From Acidimicrobiales bacterium (GTDB lineage Bacteria; Actinomycetota; Actinomycetes; Mycobacteriales; QHCE01): a DNA stretch of 36,775 nt. The stretch is from NCBI GenBank assembly GCA_003243955.1, contig QHCE01000020.1, positions 1 through 36,775 of the forward strand, written 5' to 3'. The translations under genes were made by a program, and so were the position numbers. The notes under the pieces were generated by a model. It ran no database searches and was not told the DNA's origin. It saw nothing but the letters and a program-made list of their open reading frames with translations. This document shows positions 30,150 to 36,775 of this stretch, piece by piece (positions within the stretch are counted from its first letter, which is position 1; every line of letters begins with the position of its first letter).

Positions 30150-31577
30150 CTAAATTTGCAGGTCAAAAGGCCGCGCGGTCAAGCTACTTTCGAGCTGATT
30201 AGTAAATAGATCCGCCGCGGTGATCAGTGTTACCGCTCCTTGCCGAGCCTGTTCCAGGAGTGGTTCAGTGAATGCCTGGCGTCCGCATAGAACCAATAGG
30301 GCGCTTGATGCCTTCGGCCCCAAGGCCGCTCGTTTTTTGCGCAGCTTGCCCAAAAGGTCAACGTCAGCGACTCGTCGCCACTTGCATTCTGCGACCATGG
30401 CATAGCGCTGCTTTCGTATCCCGACCACATCAATTTCGGTTTTACCATCTCGCGACCACCATGAACCCACCTCTTCGGCCGCTCCTACCAGCCCCTCAGG
30501 AGCGTAAACGCCAAACCATCGGCGACAGCACTCCTCAAACGCCCAGCCCATAACGTTATCGAAGTCGCTAAGAATCTCGGCGAGCACTTCTTTGACCCGG
30601 CCACGCTCTAACCGGCTGCGATTGTTGGCAATGTATCGGAACCAAAAGCGGAAGTAAGGGTCTACGATTTGGTAGCTACTTCGCTCTTGAGCTCGGCTCA
30701 CCTGTAGCGGATGGCGAGGTGCAATGTAGCCAAGGTCCTCCAGGCGCTCTAGTTTGCGTGCCAGATTGCCAGTAGGTACCCCGGCGCCTTGGGCAATCTC
30801 ATTGTGGTGGGTCGCCCCCCGAGCGATAGCCCGGAGAATGGCCAGGTAAGTCCCGGTATCTCGAATACCCTCGCCTTCGCGGAGCAAATGTCTGGGCTCG
30901 TCGTATAGCGGAGAGTCCTTGGCGAGTATGCGGTCGCTAATGACACCTTCGATGTCTCCACTACCAGCCCAGAGCTGATACTGCGGGGTGCCACCGAGCA
31001 CTGCCCACCGGCGTAGCAACTTTTCCGGATCATCGATGTCGGTAAACCCGGCTGCCTCACGGTAATCTAGGGGCTGCAATCGAGGCCGTATAGTGGCACG
31101 ACCAAACAGCGGAGCGCCGCGCTCGAGTAGCCGCTCCATCATGGTGAGCGCGCTCCCGGCTAATACGAGCGTCAGTGGAATTCCTGCACGGTCCCACTGA
31201 TCCCAGTGTCGTTGGATTATCGAATCGAGAGCCGGCTGAGCCGACTTAAGCCACTGGAACTCATCCAGGATCACTGTTAGAGGCGCGAGGCGAGCTTGGT
31301 CGCCGAAGAAGGTCAAAGCGTCATCCCAGGTTCGGAACGCAAGCATCGGACTTCCCAACAAAGTTCGCCCAGCCTCATCTGCCAGCAGATCAAGGTGTTG
31401 GCGCTCGCCCTGTTCGTCGCCTTGAAACGACACTGTCCGCTCCGCGGTCATGGTATGGGCCAACAAAAAGCTCTTCCCGACCCGGCGCCGGCCAATCAAT
31501 ACGATGAGGGAGGGCGTGGCAGCGGCGGCATCCAGCAGTTGTGCCTGTTCGCGCTCGCGAGCAATGAGCTTTCTCAT
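30150..31577 (-). CDS. AAA ATPase with C-terminal DUF234 nuclease-like domain
   Basis: Member of the archaeal-type AAA ATPases common in host-associated bacteria and archaea; the role is unknown. The 475-aa protein has Walker A GRRRVGKS (29-36), Walker B VILDEF (102-107), a sensor-like AGSALTMMERLL segment, a winged-helix region around 250-290 (THHNEIAQGAGVPTGNLARKLERLEDLGYI), and a C-terminal DUF234 part with the PD-(D/E)XK-like EIDVVG...VAECKWR near 380-400. The ATG lies 6 nt from a perfect 32-bp palindrome, with no ribosome-binding site. An unrelated toxin-antitoxin pair is divergent. Confidence 0.88.
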   Translation of the reverse strand: MRKLIAREREQAQLLDAAAATPSLIVLIGRRRVGKSFLLAHTMTAERTVSFQGDEQGERQHLDLLADEAGRTLLGSPMLAFRTWDDALTFFGDQARLAPLTVILDEFQWLKSAQPALDSIIQRHWDQWDRAGIPLTLVLAGSALTMMERLLERGAPLFGRATIRPRLQPLDYREAAGFTDIDDPEKLLRRWAVLGGTPQYQLWAGSGDIEGVISDRILAKDSPLYDEPRHLLREGEGIRDTGTYLAILRAIARGATHHNEIAQGAGVPTGNLARKLERLEDLGYIAPRHPLQVSRAQERSSYQIVDPYFRFWFRYIANNRSRLERGRVKEVLAEILSDFDNVMGWAFEECCRRWFGVYAPEGLVGAAEEVGSWWSRDGKTEIDVVGIRKQRYAMVAECKWRRVADVDLLGKLRKKRAALGPKASSALLVLCGRQAFTEPLLEQARQGAVTLITAADLFTNQLESSLTARPFDLQI

Positions 31578-31583
31578 AAAGTT

Positions 31584-31615
31584 ACTATACTATAAGTTGC
31601 AACTTATAGTATAGT
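31584..31615. promoter_or_regulatory. Perfect 32-bp palindrome at the AAA ATPase promoter
   Basis: The half ACTATACTATAAGTTG (31584-31599) is followed without a gap by its exact reverse complement (31600-31615). Each end carries TATAGT reading outward. On the minus strand TATAGT ends 6 nt before the ATPase ATG, so this is probably the -10 of a leaderless transcript. On the plus strand TATAGT (31610-31615) is 3 nt before an ATG at 31619 that opens only a 14-codon frame. Likely an operator for autoregulation; a recombination site is also possible. Confidence 0.6.
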
Positions 31616-31644
31616 CGAATGAGCGTGTCCTCGAAACGGGAATT

Positions 31645-31665
31645 TTTCATGCATCAAGCATGAAA
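31645..31665. other. 8-bp hairpin between AAA ATPase and module 3
   Basis: TTTCATGC, a 5-nt loop and GCATGAAA form a perfect 8-bp stem. It sits between two divergent genes, so it is not a terminator for either; a regulatory site is possible. Confidence 0.4.
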
Positions 31666-31756
31666 TTGAGGCCCATTTGTGGCGTGAAAAGCCATCCTAT
31701 TGTCACATCGGGGCACAAGGACAGTACATCGCCGCAGCTTATGTAACATGTTTATC

Positions 31757-32032
31757 ATGAGTACACATAATTTACGGGAGCTACGCGCGGGCCTTGGCAG
31801 TGTCGTGCGGGAAGTGGCCTATACGGGCCAAGAAGCGATCATTACCGATAGCGGAACAGAAGTCGCAGTAATCATCAACATGGCGGACTATGAACGACTT
31901 CACGAACATGCTGACGTCGCGGACGCGTTCTATCTACGCCAGGCCCGAACCTCGGGCTTCACGTCACTATCTATGGCCGAGATGCTGCAGCTACTCGGAG
32001 TCGAAGATGCACCACGAGAGATGACGGCGTGA
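31757..32032 (+). CDS. Phd/YefM-family antitoxin (module 3)
   Basis: Antitoxin of 91 aa from the ATG at 31757 (MSTHNLRELRAGLGSVVREV). It keeps the Phd pattern TDSGTEVAVIINMADYERLHE but is more distant from modules 1, 2 and 4. The in-frame TTG at 31700 and ATG at 31748 are alternatives; neither has a ribosome-binding site. A TAACAT hexamer (31744-31749) ends 7 nt before 31757, the same distance as in the other modules, which favours this start. The stop overlaps the toxin start as GTGA. Confidence 0.82.
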   Translation: MSTHNLRELRAGLGSVVREVAYTGQEAIITDSGTEVAVIINMADYERLHEHADVADAFYLRQARTSGFTSLSMAEMLQLLGVEDAPREMTA

Positions 32033-32283
32033 TCGTCGGCTTCCATCCCGAGGTGTACAAGCAACTTCAGCAGTTACCTCGCTCAACGTTCCGTCTTGTT
32101 TCAGATCAAATCTTCGCTCTGGCGCAAGAGCCACGACCGGATGGAACAAAAAAGCTTGTCGGTGGTGGAGGCAACGATTGGCGGGCGCGGATCGGAGAAT
32201 ACCGGATCATTTACGAGATAGGTGACTCTGTGCAGACTGTAACGATCATGAGAGTCGCTCACCGTCGTGACGTCTACCGCTAA
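32029..32283 (+). CDS. RelE-family toxin (module 3)
   Basis: RelE-type toxin of 84 aa starting at a GTG. It has KQLQQLPRSTFRLVSDQIFAL, then KKLVGGGGNDWRARIGEYRIIYEI and the C-terminal THRRDVYR-like VAHRRDVYR, with the basic residues expected for mRNA cleavage on the ribosome. It overlaps the antitoxin by 4 bp and is convergent with the module 4 remnant, 22 bp away. Confidence 0.88.
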   Translation: MIVGFHPEVYKQLQQLPRSTFRLVSDQIFALAQEPRPDGTKKLVGGGGNDWRARIGEYRIIYEIGDSVQTVTIMRVAHRRDVYR

Positions 32284-32305
32284 GACTTACTGCCATGGCT
32301 GACCG

Positions 32306-32443
32306 CTAGAGCACCAAACGTATCGGATCATGTCCAATCAAGAATTCGTACGCCGCAACCGCAACCGATTCGGGTAACCGCTCACTCAGCGCCCTGCGCA
32401 CGGTTGGCGTGGTTCTCAGCTCATACCCCTTTGCTTTCCGCAT
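32306..32443 (-). pseudogene. Truncated RelE-family toxin (module 4 remnant)
   Basis: A 45-codon frame from ATG 32443 reads MRKAKGYELRTTPTVRRAL, then SERLPESVAVAAYEFLIGHD, then PIRLVL and a stop. This matches the N-terminal half of the RelE subfamily seen in modules 1 and 2 and breaks off just after the conserved (N/D)P-R position, so the central strands and the catalytic C-terminal half are missing. It follows its antitoxin on the same strand. The ATG that overlaps the antitoxin stop (32456) runs into TAA after two codons. The missing half would lie where module 3's toxin now ends, which suggests a deletion or rearrangement junction near 32285-32310. Confidence 0.75.
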
Positions 32444-32452
32444 TCGCTTACC

Positions 32453-32740
32453 TCATGGAGCGGTGGGCCGCCGTGCCGCTATTGCAACTCTAAGCTCATC
32501 GGCGTCGACGACCTCGCCCCGTGCTAGTTCAGCATCGGAAGTAGCCAACCGTTGCAACGTTTCTGGATCAGACAAGATTTCCAGAGTTTCCTCGAGTGCC
32601 TCAAGGTCTTCGACCGCCACCAGTACCGCCGAGGGCCGACCATGGACGGTCACCGTAACCCGCTCATGGTGGCCGTCAACGCGGCCTACCAGCTCAGAAA
32701 GGTGAGTTTTGACCTCGCCTAAAGGCAACACCGTAGTCAT
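32453..32740 (-). CDS. Phd/YefM-family antitoxin (module 4, toxin broken)
   Basis: Intact 95-aa antitoxin: MTTVLPLGEVKTHLSELVGR, VTVTVHGRPSAVLVAVEDLE, ALEETLEILSDPETLQRLA, with an acidic tail. It is closely related to the module 2 antitoxin. Its toxin partner (32306-32443) is truncated, so it may now act only as a repressor or as an antidote to related toxins. No ribosome-binding site; a leaderless start is predicted. Confidence 0.9.
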   Translation of the reverse strand: MTTVLPLGEVKTHLSELVGRVDGHHERVTVTVHGRPSAVLVAVEDLEALEETLEILSDPETLQRLATSDAELARGEVVDADELRVAIAARRPTAP

Positions 32741-32757
32741 AGTCTGAAGTATGACTA
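32740..32757 (-). promoter_or_regulatory. Module 4 promoter/operator
   Basis: On the minus strand a CATACT hexamer (complement of 32748-32753) ends exactly 7 nt before the ATG at 32740. It is enclosed by the inverted repeat TAGTC-N8-GACTA (32740-32757). Same layout as modules 1 and 2. Confidence 0.5.
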
Positions 32758-32812
32758 AAAACTTGGGAAGTTGTCTAGTTTAACCTTGGAAGCGGTTCAA
32801 GTAATAGCGAGC

Positions 32813-33763
32813 TCACTCGGTGACAATCTTCAAAGCGTGGGCTAAGTCGGCCGGATACTCGGCTGTGAAACTCACCCGCTCTCCTGTCGCAGGGTGCGTG
32901 AAGCTCAGCCGAGCGGCGTGTAGCCATTGGCGGGACAAACCAAGCCTGGCGGCCAGGGTGGGATCGGCACCGTAGCTGATATCACCAGCACACGGATGTG
33001 CAATCGCGGCCATGTGAACTCGGATCTGATGAGTCCGCCCCGTTTCTAGGCCTACATCGAGCAGTGATACGGCCCGAAACGCCTCCACGGTCGCATAATG
33101 GGTAATGCTGGGCTTTCCGCCAGCAACAACCGCGAATAATCCATCTCGGCGGGGGTGTCTACCTATTGGCGCATCAATACTGCCAGAGCTGGGATCTGGA
33201 TGTCCCTGCACCAGCGCATGATATCGCTTATCCACAGTGCGCTCAGCAAAGGCCCGCTTTAGACCCGTGTACGCCAGCTCACTCTTAGCAGCCACCATTG
33301 CACCGGTGGTGCCGACATCGAGTCGATGCACAATGCCTTGCCGTTCCGCGGGGCCGCTGAGCGCAAGCTGATGCCCCAATGCCGCAAGCCCAGCGGTCAC
33401 CGTTGGACCCGTCCAGCCCGGACTTGGATGCGCGGCCACGCCCACCGGCTTGGATACCACCACCAGATGTTCGTCGCTGAACAGCACCTCCAAACCAGGT
33501 ACCGCCGCCCTAGTGGCAACGTCGGAGATGGGCTGCGCTTGCGGTAGTGCGACGTCAAGCCATGTCCCAGCCGGTAACCGTGCGGCTTTATCGACCACCA
33601 CACCATCGGCGCTCACACCTCCGCTGTCAATGATTTTCGCGGCCGCGGAGCGAGACAGCCCAAACAGTCGGGCCAGCACCTGATCGACCCGGCTTCCAGC
33701 CAGGCCATCTGGCAACGGAACGCTTCTGCGTTGGCTTAGAGGTTGCGCGGATTGCTGGCTCAT
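32813..33763 (-). CDS. rluD: RluA-family (RluD-like) 23S rRNA pseudouridine synthase
   Basis: Modifies uridines, probably in 23S rRNA helix 69 if it is a true RluD; the exact target is inferred. The 316-aa protein has an N-terminal S4 domain ([26 protein letters not shown]), then [14 protein letters not shown], the catalytic Asp in [14 protein letters not shown], and [17 protein letters not shown]. The start overlaps the lspA stop as ATGA. The lspA-rluA pair is a very common actinobacterial arrangement. Confidence 0.94.
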   Translation of the reverse strand: MSQQSAQPLSQRRSVPLPDGLAGSRVDQVLARLFGLSRSAAAKIIDSGGVSADGVVVDKAARLPAGTWLDVALPQAQPISDVATRAAVPGLEVLFSDEHLVVVSKPVGVAAHPSPGWTGPTVTAGLAALGHQLALSGPAERQGIVHRLDVGTTGAMVAAKSELAYTGLKRAFAERTVDKRYHALVQGHPDPSSGSIDAPIGRHPRRDGLFAVVAGGKPSITHYATVEAFRAVSLLDVGLETGRTHQIRVHMAAIAHPCAGDISYGADPTLAARLGLSRQWLHAARLSFTHPATGERVSFTAEYPADLAHALKIVTE

Positions 33764-34362
33764 TCGGCGTTATGACCGCCGTCAGCCGGCGGAACTCGTC
33801 GTGGCTGAAACGCTGAGGTTCGGCCCAACAGCTCTAGCGACAGTAGGAGTACCACTCCAACCACGAGCGCGGAATCAGCCAAGTTAAACACTGGCCAGGG
33901 TGGTGACACCGGATCGGCAACGCTAATGAAGTCCACCACCGCTCCACGCAACGGTCCCGGGGCGCGCAACAAGCGGTCGATAAGGTTACCAGCGGCGCCG
34001 CCTACTAGTAAGCCCAATGCAATCGCCCACGCCGAAGAAATCACCCGTCGAGAGAGCACGGAGACTGAAATCACAACAATTATCGCCATCAGCGATAAAC
34101 CGATCGTGAAGCGGTCACCGATATTGAACGCCGCCCCGGTGTTGCGGAGGTGCGTCACGTAGATCAACCCACCAAACAGCTTCACTGGTGCGCGGCCTAT
34201 CAGCTGCGAAACAACCCAGACTTTGCTAATGACGTCGACAACAATGACCAACAACGCAACTACAGCGAAAATGGTCCGTGCATTTCGGGTAAGGCATCGG
34301 CCAACAGGGTCCTGCCAAGACCGCAGGAGCCACCGCCTACGCCCTACCCATTGCCGGCTCAC
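33760..34362 (-). CDS. lspA: Lipoprotein signal peptidase (signal peptidase II)
   Basis: Inner-membrane aspartyl protease that cleaves the signal peptide of prolipoproteins. The 200-aa protein has four predicted transmembrane helices and both catalytic aspartates, in [11 protein letters not shown] and in [18 protein letters not shown] is also conserved. The open frame begins with GTG at 34362; the first 25 residues are basic and not membrane-like, so a later start cannot be excluded. Coupled to the rluD-type gene by a 4-bp overlap. Confidence 0.94.
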   Translation of the reverse strand: MSRQWVGRRRWLLRSWQDPVGRCLTRNARTIFAVVALLVIVVDVISKVWVVSQLIGRAPVKLFGGLIYVTHLRNTGAAFNIGDRFTIGLSLMAIIVVISVSVLSRRVISSAWAIALGLLVGGAAGNLIDRLLRAPGPLRGAVVDFISVADPVSPPWPVFNLADSALVVGVVLLLSLELLGRTSAFQPRRVPPADGGHNAE

Positions 34363-34438
34363 AAGCTGCGCCGGCCATAGGCAAGGCGACTGCCCGGGTG
34401 CGGGTGGCCCGCGCTAGCACAGCGAAGGCCGAAGTCTA

Positions 34439-34930
34439 CTAGCGGCGTTCCTGGCGTTGCTTGCAGGTGACGCAGAGCGTAGCCGCCGGATAGGCCTCTA
34501 GTCTCGCTATTGGAATTTGATTGCTGCACCGCTCACACTGCCCATAGGTTCCATCGTCGATGCGGCCGATTGCGCGCTCGACTTGTTCAACACGTTCCAG
34601 AATGCCATGGGCCAATGTGAGCTCTTGCTCCCGCTCGAAGGTTTTATTGCCAGTGTCAGCCTGATCATCACCCGAGGTGTCAGACTGGCGAGCAATTTGA
34701 AGTGCCCGAAGCTCAACCGTGGCATTGCGGTACTCGGTGCTCAGTTGGTCAAATCTGTCTTGCAGGCCGGCGCGAATCTTCGCAAACTCGGCGGGTGGGA
34801 CGGGGATAACGTTTACAGAGGGTTGCGGGGGAACGCTGGTATGGGGATGGTTACTACGGGTCTTGCTTCGGGCCGCTGGTTTGCCGCTACCGCGAGCGTC
34901 ACTACGCACCGCGATCGATTGCTCGTACAT
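34439..34930 (-). CDS. TraR/DksA-type zinc-finger protein
   Basis: Small protein of the DksA/TraR family, which includes RNA polymerase secondary-channel regulators. The 163-aa protein has a Ser/Pro/Arg-rich N-terminal 45 residues, a coiled-coil region (about 50-120) and a C-terminal four-cysteine zinc finger CERC-N17-CVTC. The ATG at 34930 has AGGGGG 5-10 nt upstream and is preferred to the GTG at 34951. It is upstream of lspA on the same strand. Whether it has the acidic coiled-coil tip of true DksA cannot be judged here. Confidence 0.9.
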   Translation of the reverse strand: MYEQSIAVRSDARGSGKPAARSKTRSNHPHTSVPPQPSVNVIPVPPAEFAKIRAGLQDRFDQLSTEYRNATVELRALQIARQSDTSGDDQADTGNKTFEREQELTLAHGILERVEQVERAIGRIDDGTYGQCERCSNQIPIARLEAYPAATLCVTCKQRQERR

Positions 34931-35071
34931 GGTACCCCCTAAACGAAACACCCATGGTATGGATACGGACTGGAGCTGAACACCTTCAACGCGAAGGTAC
35001 TATTAAGTCATGCAACGTTAACGGTGTTCACGTTTGATAACAACGAATTTTATATGTGCTGTGAATACCTG

Positions 35072-35098
35072 GCCGAACGGTATATGTCAACCGTTGGC
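35072..35098 (-). terminator. Possible terminator hairpin after the PKD-protein gene
   Basis: GCC-g-AACGGT, an 8-nt loop and ACCGTT-GGC form a 9-bp stem with one bulge, about 60 nt after the PKD gene stop on the minus strand. No T tract follows, so termination is uncertain; it could also be a site for the TraR/DksA gene promoter, which must lie between here and 34930. Confidence 0.35.
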
Positions 35099-35154
35099 GA
35101 CGAAAAAGCTGGATTGGGTCTGTTTCATTAAGGGTGTTTCGGGCGGATTCTTCT

Positions 35155-36024
35155 CTAGTTTCCGTTGCCGTTGATGAGTTGTCCGCGGGCTTGTTTGACG
35201 GTGAGGGAATGGGCTGGGCTGGTGGCTTGGATGGATCCGGTGATGTCAGTCCAGGGGCCTGCGTTGACCGAGTATTGGCCGTTGAATATGACGGTGAGTT
35301 TCAGGTCGAAGGTACCAAGGTGGGTGTAGCGGTGCAGGTGGGTGTAGTTCTTTTGCGCGTCTTGGATGGTTGTGACTAGCTGAGGGTCATAGGGTTTACC
35401 AGGATCTGTGGTGGTCACTGTTTCACTGCCGTCGCCGAAGTCCCACACGTATCGTGCCGGTATCAGTTTCAACCGTACGTTGGCTACGGTGATGGTGGTG
35501 GGCTGCTCGTAGGCAACGGTGTCAGACCAGAAAATGCTGGGAAAGTTCGCTAACGTGGTGGTCGCCGGCGCCGTCAACGGCGCAGACACCCGCCCCGGGC
35601 TACGGTAAAACTCCGCCACCGCCAACACACCCGGATCGGCCTTAGGGGCGCCGCAGATAATATTGAGCGAATCAGAATTTTTCTGGAGGTCTTTAGTGAT
35701 CTGAATGTATTGATTTTGCCCGTTGGCGCATGTGTCGGGTACGCAGTTGGATATGTACCGGGCAGCGTTGGGATCAGTATTGTTGACCGTGCATGTCGGC
35801 CGCACCGTCACCTGCTTTTGAGGAGGCTCAGTCGAAGCAGCCACGCGCTCAGCAGACGCACCCCCCGAAGAGCCCGGCCGCTTCGCATTGATCACAACTG
35901 AACCGAATTCCTCGGTTGATCCAGTGACGCTCACCGGCGATACATCATTTGCACGGACCGCCCCAACTGGGGCTGCAAACCAGAGCGTAAAGCACAAACC
36001 TATTGTAATCAGCTGGCGATTCAT
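35155..36024 (-). CDS. Secreted PKD-domain protein
   Basis: Predicted exported protein of 289 aa from the ATG at 36024. A Sec signal peptide is clear (MNRQLITIGLCFTLWFAAPVGAVRA). A central region with four cysteines (CTVNN, NCVPDTC, ICGAP) is followed by a PKD-type beta-sandwich with the signature YVWDFGDGS near residues 190-199 and a C-terminal strand FDLKLTVIF. No cell-wall anchor or lipobox is visible. GGGGAG precedes the ATG, which overlaps the upstream gene as ATGA, so the two proteins are probably partners at the cell surface. Function unknown. Confidence 0.78.
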   Translation of the reverse strand: MNRQLITIGLCFTLWFAAPVGAVRANDVSPVSVTGSTEEFGSVVINAKRPGSSGGASAERVAASTEPPQKQVTVRPTCTVNNTDPNAARYISNCVPDTCANGQNQYIQITKDLQKNSDSLNIICGAPKADPGVLAVAEFYRSPGRVSAPLTAPATTTLANFPSIFWSDTVAYEQPTTITVANVRLKLIPARYVWDFGDGSETVTTTDPGKPYDPQLVTTIQDAQKNYTHLHRYTHLGTFDLKLTVIFNGQYSVNAGPWTDITGSIQATSPAHSLTVKQARGQLINGNGN

Positions 36025-36725
36025 CGTTTCTCCCCTGGAGATATGTCTTGAATGATCCAATAACCAGCGTTGAAGCTGAGCGAGTGGGGAATTTTTACGT
36101 AAGAATTAGACGGTCTTTTCTTGAGCTCTTTTCCGTCTTTGTCGATCAGTTTTGCTTCTTTCGGCTGCACATACGATAGATTGGCGTTGCCCAGACGTTC
36201 AGCACTGCTTCCAATGCTTGTCTGCGCCGCTTCAATCGCTGTTACCGTGTACTCCCCGTCCACGAAATGACTGCCATTAACGAGAACTGCAGAAAGCCGT
36301 TCTACTAAAAGTTTGCAGGCCTGACATACGGAGGTGTCGTACACCCTTTGGACCGGGTCCAGGTCGCCGGTGCGCTGCGCGTAATTAATCGCGTCGATCT
36401 CAAACCGGATCGTGGCCTCAACACCCGCCCGAGAAAAATCCCGCACTTTATCGGGAAGCACCGGCGGCTGCTCCTGCGCCCGCCCCGACGCACCTGCCGA
36501 ACCCGGCGCCGGCGTATCCGGCCTACCACCGCTCACGTTCGGCGAATGCGAACTCGCCGAATGCTCATGCAACGCCCACACCACTGCAAGCGGCACCAGC
36601 ACCGCCAACACCAACGCCATCACAGTAACCAGCATCGGCGCCCGATCACGCCACCACCAACCCTGCCGCCACACAGCCTTCGAACGCGGCAACTTGAACT
36701 GCACACCAGGCCCCAAAAAACTCAT
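36021..36725 (-). CDS. Membrane-anchored DUF6318-like protein
   Basis: Protein of about 234 aa with a basic N-terminus (KLPRSKAVWRQGWWWRDR), one transmembrane helix at about 31-51 and an outer Ser/Pro/Gly-rich linker. The extracytoplasmic domain AIRFEIDAINYAQRTGDLDP-like (as VEATIRFEIDAINYAQRTGD) is followed by the CQAC motif, the pattern of actinobacterial DUF6318 proteins (family call from memory). ATG 36725 is used; a GTG three codons earlier (36734) is possible. It is translationally coupled to the PKD protein. Function unknown. Confidence 0.7.
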   Translation of the reverse strand: MSFLGPGVQFKLPRSKAVWRQGWWWRDRAPMLVTVMALVLAVLVPLAVVWALHEHSASSHSPNVSGGRPDTPAPGSAGASGRAQEQPPVLPDKVRDFSRAGVEATIRFEIDAINYAQRTGDLDPVQRVYDTSVCQACKLLVERLSAVLVNGSHFVDGEYTVTAIEAAQTSIGSSAERLGNANLSYVQPKEAKLIDKDGKELKKRPSNSYVKIPHSLSFNAGYWIIQDISPGEKR

Positions 36726-36765
36726 ACCCCGCACACTATCCGCTCAACGTCAACCACCGCTCCCG

Positions 36766-36774
36766 TTATCCACA
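36766..36774 (+). promoter_or_regulatory. Perfect DnaA-box sequence at the right edge
   Basis: TTATCCACA matches the DnaA-box consensus exactly and lies in the noncoding region upstream of the DUF6318-like gene. A single copy is weak evidence; the window ends one base later. Confidence 0.3.
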
Positions 36775-36775
36775 G

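Noticed and set aside
31584-31615. Palindrome as the end of an insertion sequence
   Set aside because: No second copy flanks the ATPase gene and no transposase is present in the window.
33228-33236. Perfect TTATCCACA DnaA-box match
   Set aside because: It lies in the rluD-type coding region, at codons for Val-Asp-Lys, and is explained by the protein sequence.
34400-34412. GCGGG-TGG-CCCGC hairpin between TraR/DksA gene and lspA
   Set aside because: Only 5 bp with a 3-nt loop and no T tract; too weak to call a terminator.

Overview
The window is chromosomal DNA of an actinobacterium (Actinomycetota) of moderate-to-high GC. This rests on the family content (actinobacterial-type PheS, DnaE, TraR/DksA-type protein, DUF2567-like membrane protein, MMPL transporter), the 16S leader with the TTTGAGAACTCAACAGTGTG-type element, and frequent ATGA/GTGA gene overlaps and apparently leaderless starts. 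From memory, and not checked, the right-to-left order lspA, rluD, dnaE, his genes, pheST, mpg, tyrS recalls the order of the same genes in Mycobacterium, strongly compacted. I cannot name the genus. Almost everything is housekeeping, and about 28 of the 32 intact protein genes are read from the minus strand or belong to minus-strand operons; the plus-strand exceptions are the MFS-Uma2-TA segment, hisD-hisB and one further TA pair.

Layout. 1-614: the 5' end of a 16S rRNA gene (minus strand), its leader with a boxA-like element, and an extended -10 promoter enclosed by a 12-bp inverted repeat. 615-8005: tyrS, gltD and gltB (minus). 8213-10166: a translationally coupled set of cyclase, mpg and alpha/beta hydrolase (minus). 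10216-12378: MMPL exporter. 12599-17218: pheS-pheT-corA operon (minus). 17329-19785: plus-strand accessory stretch of MFS transporter, Uma2-type nuclease and a Phd/RelE toxin-antitoxin pair. 19823-25720: a scrambled histidine locus with hisN-hisC (minus) divergent from hisD-hisB (plus), then a second Phd/RelE pair and hisH (minus). 25764-30020: DUF2567-like protein and dnaE (minus). 30150-32740: an accessory island with a DUF234-type AAA ATPase behind a perfect 32-bp palindrome, a third Phd/RelE pair, and a fourth antitoxin whose toxin is truncated. 32813-34930: rluD-type pseudouridine synthase, lspA and a TraR/DksA zinc-finger protein. 35155-36725: a coupled pair of a DUF6318-like membrane-anchored protein and a secreted PKD-domain protein.

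The most notable points are: (i) hisC is missing from its usual place between hisD and hisB, and a HisC resembling the gammaproteobacterial type sits in a hisN-hisC operon on the other strand, with a C7 tract that decides where HisN ends; (ii) four Phd/YefM-RelE modules lie within 13.5 kb, all with a -10-like hexamer ending exactly 7 nt before the antitoxin ATG, so all look leaderless, and three have an inverted repeat at that hexamer; (iii) one module keeps its antitoxin but has only a 45-codon toxin remnant; (iv) the AAA ATPase gene starts 6 nt after a perfect 32-bp palindrome that carries a -10-like TATAGT facing outward on both strands.
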